A stretch of 64,000 nucleotides of DNA from Bacteroidota bacterium (GTDB lineage Bacteria; Bacteroidota; Bacteroidia; Chitinophagales; Chitinophagaceae). This document shows, one piece after another, positions 17,884-24,968 of this stretch. Each line of letters starts with the position of its first letter. Position 1 is the stretch's first letter. A program made the translations under genes and the position numbers. The notes beneath the pieces were generated by a model. The model was not told the origin of the DNA. It saw nothing but the letters and a program-made list of their open reading frames with translations, and did no database searches. Location of the stretch: contig JABDFW010000002.1 of assembly GCA_013286305.1 (NCBI GenBank), positions 1 through 64,000 of the forward strand, written 5' to 3'.

Positions 17884-17891
17884 CAAAATTA
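17884..17891 (-). promoter_or_regulatory. -7 box of the marR-type gene
   Basis: On the minus strand TAATTTTG is an exact TAnnTTTG box. Transcription would begin near 17877, 12 nt before the ATG at 17865. No clear TTG is seen at -33, so the call rests on the -7 box and its position. Confidence 0.45.
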
Positions 17892-17986
17892 TAAAAATTT
17901 ATTTAAATACGTTTGTTCATTTTATTTTGATTATCAATAAGATATATTTTCATTTGATTAAATTTTTCTAAAATATAACATTTTTG

Positions 17987-18017
17987 TTGTAAAATTAAAA
18001 CAATATTGCTACGTTTG
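17987..18017 (+). promoter_or_regulatory. Promoter of the divergent TonB receptor
   Basis: TTG (17987-17989), a 20-nt spacer and TACGTTTG (18010-18017) form a full Bacteroidota-type promoter. The predicted start is near 18024, 22 nt before the ATG at 18046. The very AT-rich 160-bp region shared with the MarR gene is a natural place for MarR binding (inference). Confidence 0.68.
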
Positions 18018-18045
18018 TTTTGCAAATAACAACAAAACTGTTTTT

Positions 18046-20202
18046 ATGAACAAAATATTTCTGCTCCTGTTATTGAGTTCTACGCCCGTATTACACGCAC
18101 AAACAGTGCAAGGTTTGGTGCATGATAAAAAGGGACGCCCAGTTATAAATGCTTCTATAATTGTAGCAGGTACTTTTAAAGCAACGGTGTCTGATAGTTC
18201 AGGCAGGTTTGTCATTAATAATCTATTGATAAAAGATACCGTGAATTTAAAAATCTCCTTCGCGGGTTTTACTGATGCACAAATACAGGTAACAGCTTTA
18301 CAGGCACAACAAAATATAGTGATTGTTCTCACCGAAAAAGTTGCACAGCTTAAAGATGTAATTATTTCCGCAGGAAGCTTTGAAGCAAGTGACGATAGAA
18401 AAACAACCATTTTAAAACCATTCGACCTTGCCACAACTCCGGCAGCAACGCCTGATGTTTTTAAAGCTATCGGTGAATTACCCGGCACTTCAAAAGTTGG
18501 CGAAAGTGAAGGGTTATTTGTAAGAGGTGGTACAGCATCTGAAACAAAGGCTGTGATTGACGGGTTAATTGTGCAGGACCCTTTTTTTAGCAGTGTCCCG
18601 GGCGTAGCCCAAAATGGCAGGTTTTCAGCCCTGATGTTTAAAGGCACCGCTTTTAGTACGGGCGGGTATTCAGCGCAGTATGGCGAGGCTTTATCAGCTG
18701 TATTACTGTTGAATACCCAGGATGTTGCCCAGGCATCGTCTTCATCTGTCGTTTTAAACACAGCGGGTGTTTCGGGAAATATCACTCAAAAATGGGATAA
18801 TACATCTTTTGCCGTAAATGCAAAATATTATGACCTTAAGCCTTCATTTTATTTTAACAAGCAAAACTTTACCTATAATAAAGCGCCACAGGGTGGCGGC
18901 GGGAATATTATATTTAAAAATAAAGGCAAAAAAGGAGGGTTATTTAAATTATATGCAAGTAATGAATTAAATAATGTTGCCCTGCAAATACCTTATTTAT
19001 CTGTCAATGGAAAGCTGGCGTCTTACAGCCTTGACGGAAAAAATCTTTACATCAACAGCACATATAAAAAGAATTTTAAGGAATTGCAATTAAATGCCGG
19101 TTTTTCTTACAGCAATAATAACGACCATGTTGTATATGATACTAACCGTATTGAAAAAGAAGACAGCAGGGCGCAGGGAAGGGTTGTATTTTCAAGGCCT
19201 TTTAGCAAAAGAGGAAAATTATATTTTGGATCAGAACTGCAATATGTACAATATAAAAACTTAAATAACGGAACCAGCTACAAACTGAATGATATGCTTA
19301 TTTGCAGTTTTGCCGAAGCCGAATTTTATATTGGCAATAAGATAGCAGCAAGAGCCGGCGTGCGTAACGAAGTATCAAATACGCTGCATAAAAGCAACCT
19401 TGCCCCAAGAATATCGTTGGCCTATGTGCTTAACGCTTTCAGCCAGTTTTCCATTGGCTATGGAAATTTTTACCAACTGCCGCAGGAAACGTATTTATTC
19501 ACCAATCGTAACTTATCTTTTGAGGAAGCTTCGCATTACATCATCAATTATCAATTCATCAAAAATAACAGAACGTTCAGGATTGAAGGTTATTATAAAG
19601 ACTATAGCCATTTGGCAAGAGAAATTAATGGCACTTCATTTCAACCATTCATGTATGACTATATTCCTTCCCCTAACACAAATAATTCCGGCTATGGCTA
19701 TGCAAAAGGAATAGATATTTTTTGGTATGATAAACGCAGCATAAAAAATTTAGATTACTGGATATCCTATTCATATCTTGATACAAAACGCCTTTTCCAA
19801 AATTATGTTTCAGAAGCTATGCCAACCTTTGCAGCACACAATAATGTTTCTGTCGTTGCAAAATACAGCATTCCAAAAACATCGGTAAACATAGGTTTTA
19901 CCTATAATTACACTCCCGGGCGCCCCTATTATAATCCGGCACATGCTTTTCTTTCCGACAGGTTGCCGCCGGTTCATAACCTCATTTTCTCCGGAAATTA
20001 TTCCTGGTTTATAAAGAATAATCTTTTCGCTCTCTTTATTTATGCTGATAATATATTAGGCATAAAAAATATTTATAATTATTATTATTCAGCAGACGGT
20101 ACACAACGCTACACGCTAACACCACCTGCATACAGAAGTATTTATGCAGGCATAAACATTACCCTTGCAAAACAAAGAACTATTATGGGAATAAATTTTT
20201 AG
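18046..20202 (+). CDS. TonB-dependent receptor with carboxypeptidase-regulatory-like domain
   Basis: This 718-residue outer membrane protein has a signal peptide (1-19, ending LHAQ) and a carboxypeptidase-regulatory-like domain (about 20-105). A shortened plug (about 115-230) reads GELPGTSKVGESEGLFVRGG, and a C-terminal barrel follows. The barrel ends with residues ...GINF rather than the usual aromatic strand end, with an aromatic strand slightly earlier (YAGINITL). Family members take up metals, siderophores or small peptides. Divergence from a MarR regulator suggests control by a small ligand or stress. Substrate unknown. Confidence 0.92.
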   Translation: MNKIFLLLLLSSTPVLHAQTVQGLVHDKKGRPVINASIIVAGTFKATVSDSSGRFVINNLLIKDTVNLKISFAGFTDAQIQVTALQAQQNIVIVLTEKVAQLKDVIISAGSFEASDDRKTTILKPFDLATTPAATPDVFKAIGELPGTSKVGESEGLFVRGGTASETKAVIDGLIVQDPFFSSVPGVAQNGRFSALMFKGTAFSTGGYSAQYGEALSAVLLLNTQDVAQASSSSVVLNTAGVSGNITQKWDNTSFAVNAKYYDLKPSFYFNKQNFTYNKAPQGGGGNIIFKNKGKKGGLFKLYASNELNNVALQIPYLSVNGKLASYSLDGKNLYINSTYKKNFKELQLNAGFSYSNNNDHVVYDTNRIEKEDSRAQGRVVFSRPFSKRGKLYFGSELQYVQYKNLNNGTSYKLNDMLICSFAEAEFYIGNKIAARAGVRNEVSNTLHKSNLAPRISLAYVLNAFSQFSIGYGNFYQLPQETYLFTNRNLSFEEASHYIINYQFIKNNRTFRIEGYYKDYSHLAREINGTSFQPFMYDYIPSPNTNNSGYGYAKGIDIFWYDKRSIKNLDYWISYSYLDTKRLFQNYVSEAMPTFAAHNNVSVVAKYSIPKTSVNIGFTYNYTPGRPYYNPAHAFLSDRLPPVHNLIFSGNYSWFIKNNLFALFIYADNILGIKNIYNYYYSADGTQRYTLTPPAYRSIYAGINITLAKQRTIMGINF

Positions 20203-20282
20203 AGGCCCCACCCCCATCCCCAAAGCAGATCATGCAGCTCTATCACTTTCGTTTTATTTAATAACCAATAAATTTTATAACA

Positions 20283-20920
20283 ATGAAAAAATTAGTCACA
20301 CTTATCACGGCTTTTACTATTTCAATTTTTGTGATTGCACAGGATGATTACAAAAAACAATGCTTGAAAATATACAGGCATTAGATACTATTGGCGATGC
20401 AAAAATGCTAAATAACCTTGCCGCAACCTTTACGGCGATATATGATGTAAAAAAGGAATGGCAGCCTTTGTATTATGAATGTCTGTGTTATATTAAGCTA
20501 AGCGAAACCTATACAAATACGGATGACAGGAAAACAGCAATAATAAAAGCTGAAACATTATTGAATAACCTGCCGGAAGAAAACGATGAGGTACAAGTGC
20601 TTCGTGCATTATATGCCATGAACTATTTATCCATAGACCGTAGCTTATGGCAAACCTATTTACCCATGATGAACGCAGCGCTAAAAAAAGCGCAGGGTAT
20701 TAATGCAGATAACCCGCGTATTTATTACCTGCAGGGCATTTTAAAATACAATATGCCCGCAAGTATGGGGGGCGGACATGAAGAAGGCATAAAATTATTT
20801 CAGCAGTCGTTACAAAAATTTGAAAACTATAAACCTATAGATAACCTGACGCCCAATTGGGGAAGAAAAGAGCTGGAAAAGTTTATTCAGTTTTTATTTA
20901 GCATAAAACATTCTGCTTAG
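20283..20920 (+). pseudogene. Secreted TPR-like protein, frameshifted in a run of A
   Basis: Two overlapping frames make one gene. The first (ATG 20283) encodes a signal peptide, MKKLVTLITAFTISIFVIAQ, and then DDYKKQ, with a stop at 20382-20384. The second, open from about 20360 to 20920, encodes a helical protein (MLENIQALDTIGDAKMLNN onward). A single extra A in the six-A run at 20352-20357 would join them into a protein of about 212 residues with a normal signal peptide. The body has TPR-like helices (NPRIYYLQGILKYNMPASMG, FQQSLQKFENY) and probably sits in the periplasm. It could be a real mutation, phase variation or an assembly error. It lies 80 bp after the TonB receptor. Confidence 0.72.
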
Positions 20921-20985
20921 CGGTAACCCGCTAATGTGCAATGCAAATAGCTTTATATTTGAAACCTTAAACCGGGTTTACTTAT

Positions 20986-21504
20986 ATGAGTACCAACAGA
21001 AAAATATTGTTTTTTTGCCTTTTAAGCCTTGCGCTTATTGGCGTTGACAGGTTAACTAAGAGTTTAGCAAAAGAGCACCTTCAATACAAAGAGCCGCAGT
21101 CTTTTTTTCACGACACCATACGGCTTGGCTATACAGAAAATACAGGTGCATTTTTGAGTTTTGGAGCAGATTGGCCTGAAAAGTTAAGTTTTTGGATATT
21201 CGGTATTGGCCCCTTACTAATATTGCTTGCCTTTTTTGTTTATTGTATTAAAAAAGCAAAAGCAATGGATTTTATTTACCTGTTGCCGCTTGCACTAATT
21301 TTTGCAGGGGGCCTTGGAAATATAATTGACAGGTTATTGTACAACAGGCATGTAACAGATTTTATGAACGTGGGGATAAACAATTTGCGCACTGGCATAT
21401 TTAATTTTGCAGATCTGTGTGTAACCACGGGTGTTATAATATTACTGATCCAGGGTTTAAGGAAGGATAAAAGCAAAAAAGGGGTACATGAACAGATAGT
21501 TTAA
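20986..21504 (+). CDS. lspA: Lipoprotein signal peptidase (signal peptidase II)
   Basis: LspA cleaves the signal peptide of diacylglyceryl-modified prolipoproteins in the inner membrane. The 172-residue protein has four membrane helices. The family blocks are all present: DRLTKSLA (21-28), YTENTGAFLSFG (49-60), GGLGNIIDR with catalytic D115, and GIFNFADLCVTTG with catalytic D143. The length is normal, and the ATG at 20986 gives a standard short cytoplasmic N-terminus. It follows the frameshifted secreted-protein gene by 65 bp on the same strand. Confidence 0.97.
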   Translation: MSTNRKILFFCLLSLALIGVDRLTKSLAKEHLQYKEPQSFFHDTIRLGYTENTGAFLSFGADWPEKLSFWIFGIGPLLILLAFFVYCIKKAKAMDFIYLLPLALIFAGGLGNIIDRLLYNRHVTDFMNVGINNLRTGIFNFADLCVTTGVIILLIQGLRKDKSKKGVHEQIV

Positions 21505-21760
21505 CTGAAAAAATTATCTATCTGTATGTTTTCATGCGGAAGATATGTGTAAAAAATGCTCCATTCATTCTACAAATATCAGTTAAATGTTTTTTTCAAT
21601 ACACTCAACTTTGGTACTGCAAATACGCATTTCTGACCGAATGGTTTAACCTTTATCCAAAATAAATTAAACGATATTTAAAGGGTAGGTTTCCTAACTA
21701 TTTCACATATTTTTTGGCACAATATTTTGTCGGTTTCCCGTATCACTAAAATTAAAAATC

Positions 21761-21961
21761 ATGGAAAATTCAAAAAATCCTGGTTCACAAAGCCACACAA
21801 AAGACAGTGGCAACAATGCTAATTTAAAAGACAAAAAATCAGAAAACCAAAAAGGCAAAACAGGCAGCCAAAGCAGTGGTACAAATTCTGGTAACAGGAT
21901 GAGTGATTCAGACAGTGATAACATGGGAAACAAGGGTGGTTCTAAAAACAGCTCACGCTAA
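21761..21961 (+). CDS. Small, very hydrophilic low-complexity protein
   Basis: This 66-residue product is made almost only of S, N, K, G, D and Q (for example GSQSHTKDSGNNANLKDKK), with no hydrophobic core. It is therefore probably intrinsically disordered. No family is recognised with certainty; such small hydrophilic proteins in Bacteroidota are often stress-related, which is only analogy. A strong hairpin terminator lies 16 bp after the stop, supporting a real transcript. It stands between lspA and the convergent SAM hydroxide adenosyltransferase gene. Confidence 0.6.
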   Translation: MENSKNPGSQSHTKDSGNNANLKDKKSENQKGKTGSQSSGTNSGNRMSDSDSDNMGNKGGSKNSSR

Positions 21962-21977
21962 TTTGATTAAATTTGCC

Positions 21978-22016
21978 AAAAAAATCTTTACACTGTTAAA
22001 GCGTAAAGATTTTTTT
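21978..22016. terminator. Bidirectional rho-independent terminator
   Basis: A perfect 14-bp stem pairs 21978-21991 with 22003-22016 around an 11-nt loop. Seven A on the left and seven T on the right make it work in both directions. It sits between the small hydrophilic protein gene (ends 21961) and the convergent gene ending at 22037. Confidence 0.82.
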
Positions 22017-22036
22017 ATGCCTGCTTAGCAGCCTAT

Positions 22037-22861
22037 TCAGGAAAAAAATATCCTTACGGTCTGGTAAAGCAGTTTATTATGCATAGCTGCCTGTTTCAAC
22101 GAATTTTCTGAAAAGCCCTGCAGCCCAAATAACCCGGCCATGTTACCCTTGTTAATAGCAATTTCAAGGTAGCCGGCTGAATTAAACCATGCAAGCTTAT
22201 CGCCCGGAGTAACCGAAGCATAATTTTGACTCAACTTTTCAATCACTTCATTCCTTGTAAAAATTATTCTAAAGTTACGTCCCCTTCGATGCTCTTCGAA
22301 TTCTTCTTTCGTTACGTTTATTACAACATTTTCAAAACTATCAATAAAAATTATCTGGCTGTCAATCCAGTCTGCGCCAATCGTAGGCCTCAAAGGGTAT
22401 TTTTCTTTTATATTATCTACAAAGCGGCCGGCATGTTGCAAACCCGGACTGTGGCTGAGTTTTTTTAGTGCCATTGCCAATGCCTGCGTACATGCAAGCA
22501 CACCAAAATTATGTGCGGTGTCAACATCAACTGCAACCACATTAACAGGCTTAACCCCGCATACGGTTGTGAGGATGCCATTATCGGGACAGGCAATAAA
22601 TTGGTTATTATATTCGGCAATAAGCAGGTGATCCGGCAAATTTTCAAAAAGATTCACCAAAATAATGTGGAATGTGCCTTGCGGAAAATGTTTAAAGGCG
22701 TTATTGCACAAATATGCAGTGTGCTGGTAATTATGCTGCGATAGTTGGTGCGTAATGTCAACAACCGTATTTGATGCGTCAGCAGTGAGCAACTGCCCTT
22801 TTACAGCGCCAATAATATAATCAGCCTGGCCAATATCTGTTGAAAGGGTTACAATAGGCAT
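22037..22861 (-). CDS. SAM hydroxide adenosyltransferase family protein (DUF62)
   Basis: This 274-residue protein belongs to the fluorinase/chlorinase-like fold. Most members use water or hydroxide to split S-adenosylmethionine into adenosine and methionine. The N-terminus MPIVTLSTDIGQADYIIGAV carries the family aspartate (D9). Later segments include VVDITHQL, FHIILVNLFENLP, PDNGILTTV and VINVTKEEFEE. I see no sign of a halogenase role. The gene follows the SDR gene by 32 bp on the same strand, so the two are probably one operon. Confidence 0.9.
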   Translation of the reverse strand: MPIVTLSTDIGQADYIIGAVKGQLLTADASNTVVDITHQLSQHNYQHTAYLCNNAFKHFPQGTFHIILVNLFENLPDHLLIAEYNNQFIACPDNGILTTVCGVKPVNVVAVDVDTAHNFGVLACTQALAMALKKLSHSPGLQHAGRFVDNIKEKYPLRPTIGADWIDSQIIFIDSFENVVINVTKEEFEEHRRGRNFRIIFTRNEVIEKLSQNYASVTPGDKLAWFNSAGYLEIAINKGNMAGLFGLQGFSENSLKQAAMHNKLLYQTVRIFFS

Positions 22862-22893
22862 GTATATTATTTATCTGGCAGCTAATGAAAAAT

Positions 22894-23700
22894 TTATTTT
22901 ACCAATTCGCCCTTTTTATAAAAAAAATTGCGCACTAATTTATCAGCAAGTTTCGGAAAAAGCTTGTTCAATAAAATAGTACGCCTATCGTTCCACGTAT
23001 ATATTAAGGTGCGGTTATTTGCAGCTATAGCTTTAATTGTTAAATCGGCGCATTCTTCAGCACTCATTAAAGATCCCTCATCCAATGTTGTAAAGCCTTG
23101 TGGTTTACCGTCTTTTGTAAGGGCTGCATTGCGTATATTAGAAGCAGTAAAGCCAGGGCATACCCACATTATATTAACGCCACTGTCAAGCAATTCAGTA
23201 CGCAATGATTCAAGAAAACCATGTACTGCAAATTTAGAGGCACTATAACCGGTGCGGCCTGGCAGCCCCCTGTAACCTGCTACCGAAGAAACGCCTACTA
23301 TAGTGCCTTTTTGCTGCAGTATATAAGGCAGGGCATATTTGGTGCAATAAACAGTGCCCCAGAAATTTATATCCATTACGCTGCGCAAAGTTTCCAGGCT
23401 TGTTTCTGCAAAAAGGGCGCGCATGGAAATACCTGCATTATTAATAAGAATATCAATTGTGCCAAATGTTTGTACTGTTTCGTTTATAAAATTTTTACAA
23501 TCTGCTTCGCTGCTTACATCTGCTGCATGCACTATCAAAGGTTTATCCGGATAGTTAGTTTGTAACCCATACAGTTTATCGTAATTTCTGCCGCAGGTTG
23601 ATACCTTTGCACCCTGTTTTAGTAAAACATCAACCAATGCTCTGCCAATACCATCTGACCCGCCGGTAACCACTATTACCTTATTATTAAAATATGACAT
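22894..23700 (-). CDS. Short-chain dehydrogenase/reductase (SDR)
   Basis: This 268-residue classical SDR has the NAD(P)-binding motif GGSDGIG near residues 13-19. NNAG and the catalytic triad Ser (SSVAG), Tyr and Lys (YSASK) have normal spacing. The C-terminus has a basic hydrophobic tail (KLADKLVRNFFYKKGELVK), common in SDRs acting on lipid substrates. An exact -7 box lies at 23728-23735. It is the first gene of a likely two-gene operon with the SAM hydroxide adenosyltransferase. Substrate unknown. Confidence 0.92.
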   Translation of the reverse strand: MSYFNNKVIVVTGGSDGIGRALVDVLLKQGAKVSTCGRNYDKLYGLQTNYPDKPLIVHAADVSSEADCKNFINETVQTFGTIDILINNAGISMRALFAETSLETLRSVMDINFWGTVYCTKYALPYILQQKGTIVGVSSVAGYRGLPGRTGYSASKFAVHGFLESLRTELLDSGVNIMWVCPGFTASNIRNAALTKDGKPQGFTTLDEGSLMSAEECADLTIKAIAANNRTLIYTWNDRRTILLNKLFPKLADKLVRNFFYKKGELVK

Positions 23701-23727
23701 GCCTGTTGATTAAATATGATTGATTTG

Positions 23728-23735
23728 CAAAAGTA
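23728..23735 (-). promoter_or_regulatory. -7 box for the SDR operon
   Basis: On the minus strand TACTTTTG matches TAnnTTTG exactly. Transcription would begin near 23721, about 20 nt upstream of the ATG at 23700. A clear -33 TTG is not visible. Confidence 0.5.
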
Positions 23736-23855
23736 ATGCATAGGGATGTTTAATTAATCTTGATAAATGAGAACATGAAGGTGAGAAAAATATCTTTTAA
23801 AATTTGGTATAACCCTATTTTCTCCTATTTTTGCACTCCCAAAAAAATTGGGAAT

Positions 23856-23943
23856 GATTCTGTTGCTCAATTGGCAAGGCATCCCGATTTTATCGGGAGG
23901 GTCTTGGATAGAATATTCCGTAGTTCAGTTTTTTGGATAGAAT
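23856..23943 (+). repeat. Degenerate tRNA-like units at the array edge
   Basis: A decayed copy starts GATTCTGTTGCTCAATTGG and keeps the hairpin TCCCGAT-TTT-ATCGGGA, followed by GGGTCTTGG. It runs into a short partial copy, ATTCCGTAGTTCAGTT (from about 23934). The word TTGGATAGAAT flanks this fragment twice. These look like the oldest, most mutated members of the tandem array that follows. Confidence 0.75.
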
Positions 23944-24235
23944 GATTCCGTAGCTCAGTTGGTAGAGCATCCCGATTTTATCGGGAGGGTCTTGGGTTCA
24001 GAGTAAGATAAAATATGATTCCGTAGCTCAGTTGGTAGAGCATCCCGATTTTATCGGGAGGGTCTTGGGTTCAGAGTGAGATAAAATATGATTCCGTAGC
24101 TCAGTTGGTAGAGCATCCCGATTTTATCGGGAGGGTCTTGGGTTCAGAGTGAGATAAAATATGATTCCGTAGCTCAGTTGGTAGAGCATCCCGATTTTAT
24201 CGGGAGGGTCTTGGGTTCAGAGTGAGATAAAATAT
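23944..24235 (+). repeat. Four tandem 73-bp tRNA-Lys-like units
   Basis: Units start at 23944, 24017, 24090 and 24163, and the genuine tRNA-Lys starts at 24236, giving an exact 73-bp period equal to one tRNA length. Each unit matches the tRNA from its first base through the D-arm (GTAGCTCAGTTGGTAGAGCA). The anticodon arm differs: TCCCG-ATTTTAT-CGGGA, a perfect stem whose loop still shows U33 and a UUU anticodon. After TTGGGTTC the last 17 nt (AGAGTGAGATAAAATAT) replace the T-arm and 3' acceptor strand, so no unit can fold as a full tRNA. The units are almost identical (one A/G change), suggesting recent amplification. Confidence 0.9.
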
Positions 24236-24308
24236 GATTCCGTAGCTCAGTTGGTAGAGCAATACACTTTTAATGTATGGGTCTTGGGTTCGAGTCCCAA
24301 CGGGATCA
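24236..24308 (+). tRNA. tRNA-Lys (anticodon UUU)
   Basis: This is a canonical 73-nt cloverleaf. Acceptor GATTCCG pairs with CGGGATC (one T-G pair), and the D-stem is GCTC/GAGC. The anticodon stem ATACA/TGTAT holds the loop CTTTTAA with anticodon TTT at positions 34-36. The T-stem TTGGG/CCCAA has loop TTCGAGT, and the discriminator is A. The CCA end is not encoded. It is the last, intact member of the tandem array and is followed by a hairpin terminator at 24317-24336. Confidence 0.96.
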
Positions 24309-24520
24309 CTAAATTGCAGGAGCTTAATAGCTCCTGTATTATTTTATGCCCCATACTTACATTTTATATTCACAAAAGCTTAATAAATATTATGTTGGCG
24401 CTTGCATTGATTTTGCAAGACGGTTGCAGGAACACAACACCGGGCATTCAAAATTTACCGCTTTAGGGATTCCATGGGAGAAAAAGTTTACGAGGGAGTT
24501 CCCATCTTTAGCAGAGGCAA
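24279..24520 (+). repeat. Direct repeat, copy 1 (tRNA 3' end plus nuclease gene)
   Basis: These 242 bp recur at 24613-24854 with a constant offset of 334 bp and no indels. They differ at only a few bases (GGGATTCC against GGTATCCC near 24467). The repeat covers the tRNA T-arm and acceptor end, the terminator hairpin and the first 58 codons of the GIY-YIG gene. Confidence 0.95.
24317..24336 (+). terminator. Hairpin terminator after tRNA-Lys
   Basis: CAGGAGCT pairs with AGCTCCTG around a TAAT loop and is followed by TATTATTTTAT. It lies 8 bp after the tRNA and only 9 bp before the GIY-YIG start codon, so the nuclease gene is physically packed against the tRNA terminator. Confidence 0.72.
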
Positions 24521-24591
24521 AGCAATTTGAACTGAAAATAAAAAAGATGAAATCAAGAAAATATATTGAAGATTTGATCGCCCGCGGGTAG
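24346..24591 (+). CDS. GIY-YIG nuclease domain protein, 81 residues
   Basis: This single-domain GIY-YIG protein (UvrC/Slx1 nuclease fold) has the motif pair as YILYS (4-8) and YYVG (14-17). The catalytic arginine lies in FARRLQEHN, and a distal glutamate lies in the C-terminal helix (EAKQFELKIKKMKSRKYIE). All key positions look intact. Small stand-alone proteins of this type are frequent in Bacteroidota, and their role is unsettled. Here the gene is embedded in a tRNA module: it starts 9 bp after the tRNA terminator, and its stop TAG lies inside GGTAGAGC, the tRNA D-arm sequence. The last codons (IARG) therefore come from a fusion junction. A second, broken copy follows. Confidence 0.88.
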   Translation: MPHTYILYSQKLNKYYVGACIDFARRLQEHNTGHSKFTALGIPWEKKFTREFPSLAEAKQFELKIKKMKSRKYIEDLIARG

Positions 24592-24642
24592 AGCATCCCG
24601 ATTTTATCGGGAGGGTCTTGGGTTCGAGTCCCAACGGGATCA
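24587..24642 (+). pseudogene. Displaced 3' half of a tRNA-Lys-like gene
   Basis: It starts at GGTAGAGC in the D-arm and keeps the anticodon arm TCCCG-ATTTTAT-CGGGA (UUU in the loop). The variable loop, T-arm TTGGG-TTCGAGT-CCCAA and acceptor strand CGGGATC plus discriminator A are intact. The 5' acceptor strand and most of the D-arm are missing because the GIY-YIG gene end is fused in their place. It joins the anticodon arm of the tandem units to the 3' end of the real tRNA, so it records a full second tRNA-Lys isoform that once existed. Confidence 0.85.
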
Positions 24643-24854
24643 CTAAATTGCAGGAGCTTAATAGCTCCTGTATTATTTTATGCCCCATACTTACATTTTA
24701 TATTCACAAAAGCTTAATAAATATTATGTTGGCGCTTGCATTGATTTTGCAAGACGGTTGCAGGAACACAACACCGGGCATTCAAAATTTACCGCTTTAG
24801 GTATCCCATGGGAGAAAAAGTTTACGAGGGAGTTCCCATCTTTAGCAGAGGCAA
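24613..24854 (+). repeat. Direct repeat, copy 2
   Basis: This is the second copy of the sequence at 24279-24520. It breaks off at GCAGAGGCAA, after which the sequence (GGTGCGGCTG onward) is unrelated to copy 1. Confidence 0.95.
24651..24670 (+). terminator. Second copy of the tRNA-linked hairpin terminator
   Basis: Same CAGGAGCT/AGCTCCTG hairpin with TAAT loop and T-rich tail as at 24317-24336, offset 334 bp. Confidence 0.65.
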
Positions 24855-24865
24855 GGTGCGGCTGA
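24680..24865 (+). pseudogene. Truncated GIY-YIG nuclease gene, copy 2
   Basis: It is identical to the intact copy over the first 58 codons apart from a silent or near-silent change, then ends SLAEARCG. The C-terminal helix with the distal glutamate and the basic KSRKYIE segment is lost, so a working nuclease is unlikely. The break at 24854/24855 marks the right edge of the duplicated module. Confidence 0.88.
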
Positions 24866-24968
24866 TGTACCCTGCCAAATACTTAGCATTACAGCCAAAT
24901 ATAGAGCAACAGCCGGGCATTCCACTCCACATGAACTGCGGAGACTTTTCACGGTAAGGGAATTACTC

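Noticed and set aside
18009-18785. 258-codon minus-strand frame
   Set aside because: It is antisense to the TonB receptor start and overlaps its promoter; the composition is typical of a shadow frame.
21714-21731. Possible sigma-54 promoter (TTGGCACAATATTTTG) before the small hydrophilic gene
   Set aside because: The -24 half fits, but the -12 half lacks GC at the strict 10-bp spacing; it is off by one base.
22037-22861. Fluorinase or chlorinase function for the DUF62 protein
   Set aside because: It belongs to the same fold superfamily, but nothing seen in the sequence or neighbourhood points away from the common SAM-hydrolysing members.
23760-23945. 61-codon frame running into the tRNA-like array
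   Set aside because: It is formed by repeat sequence in the array and has no start signal or homology.
23944-24308. Possible CRISPR array from the regular 73-bp repeats
   Set aside because: The whole period is repeated with no unique spacers, and the unit is a tRNA copy. No cas genes are in the window.
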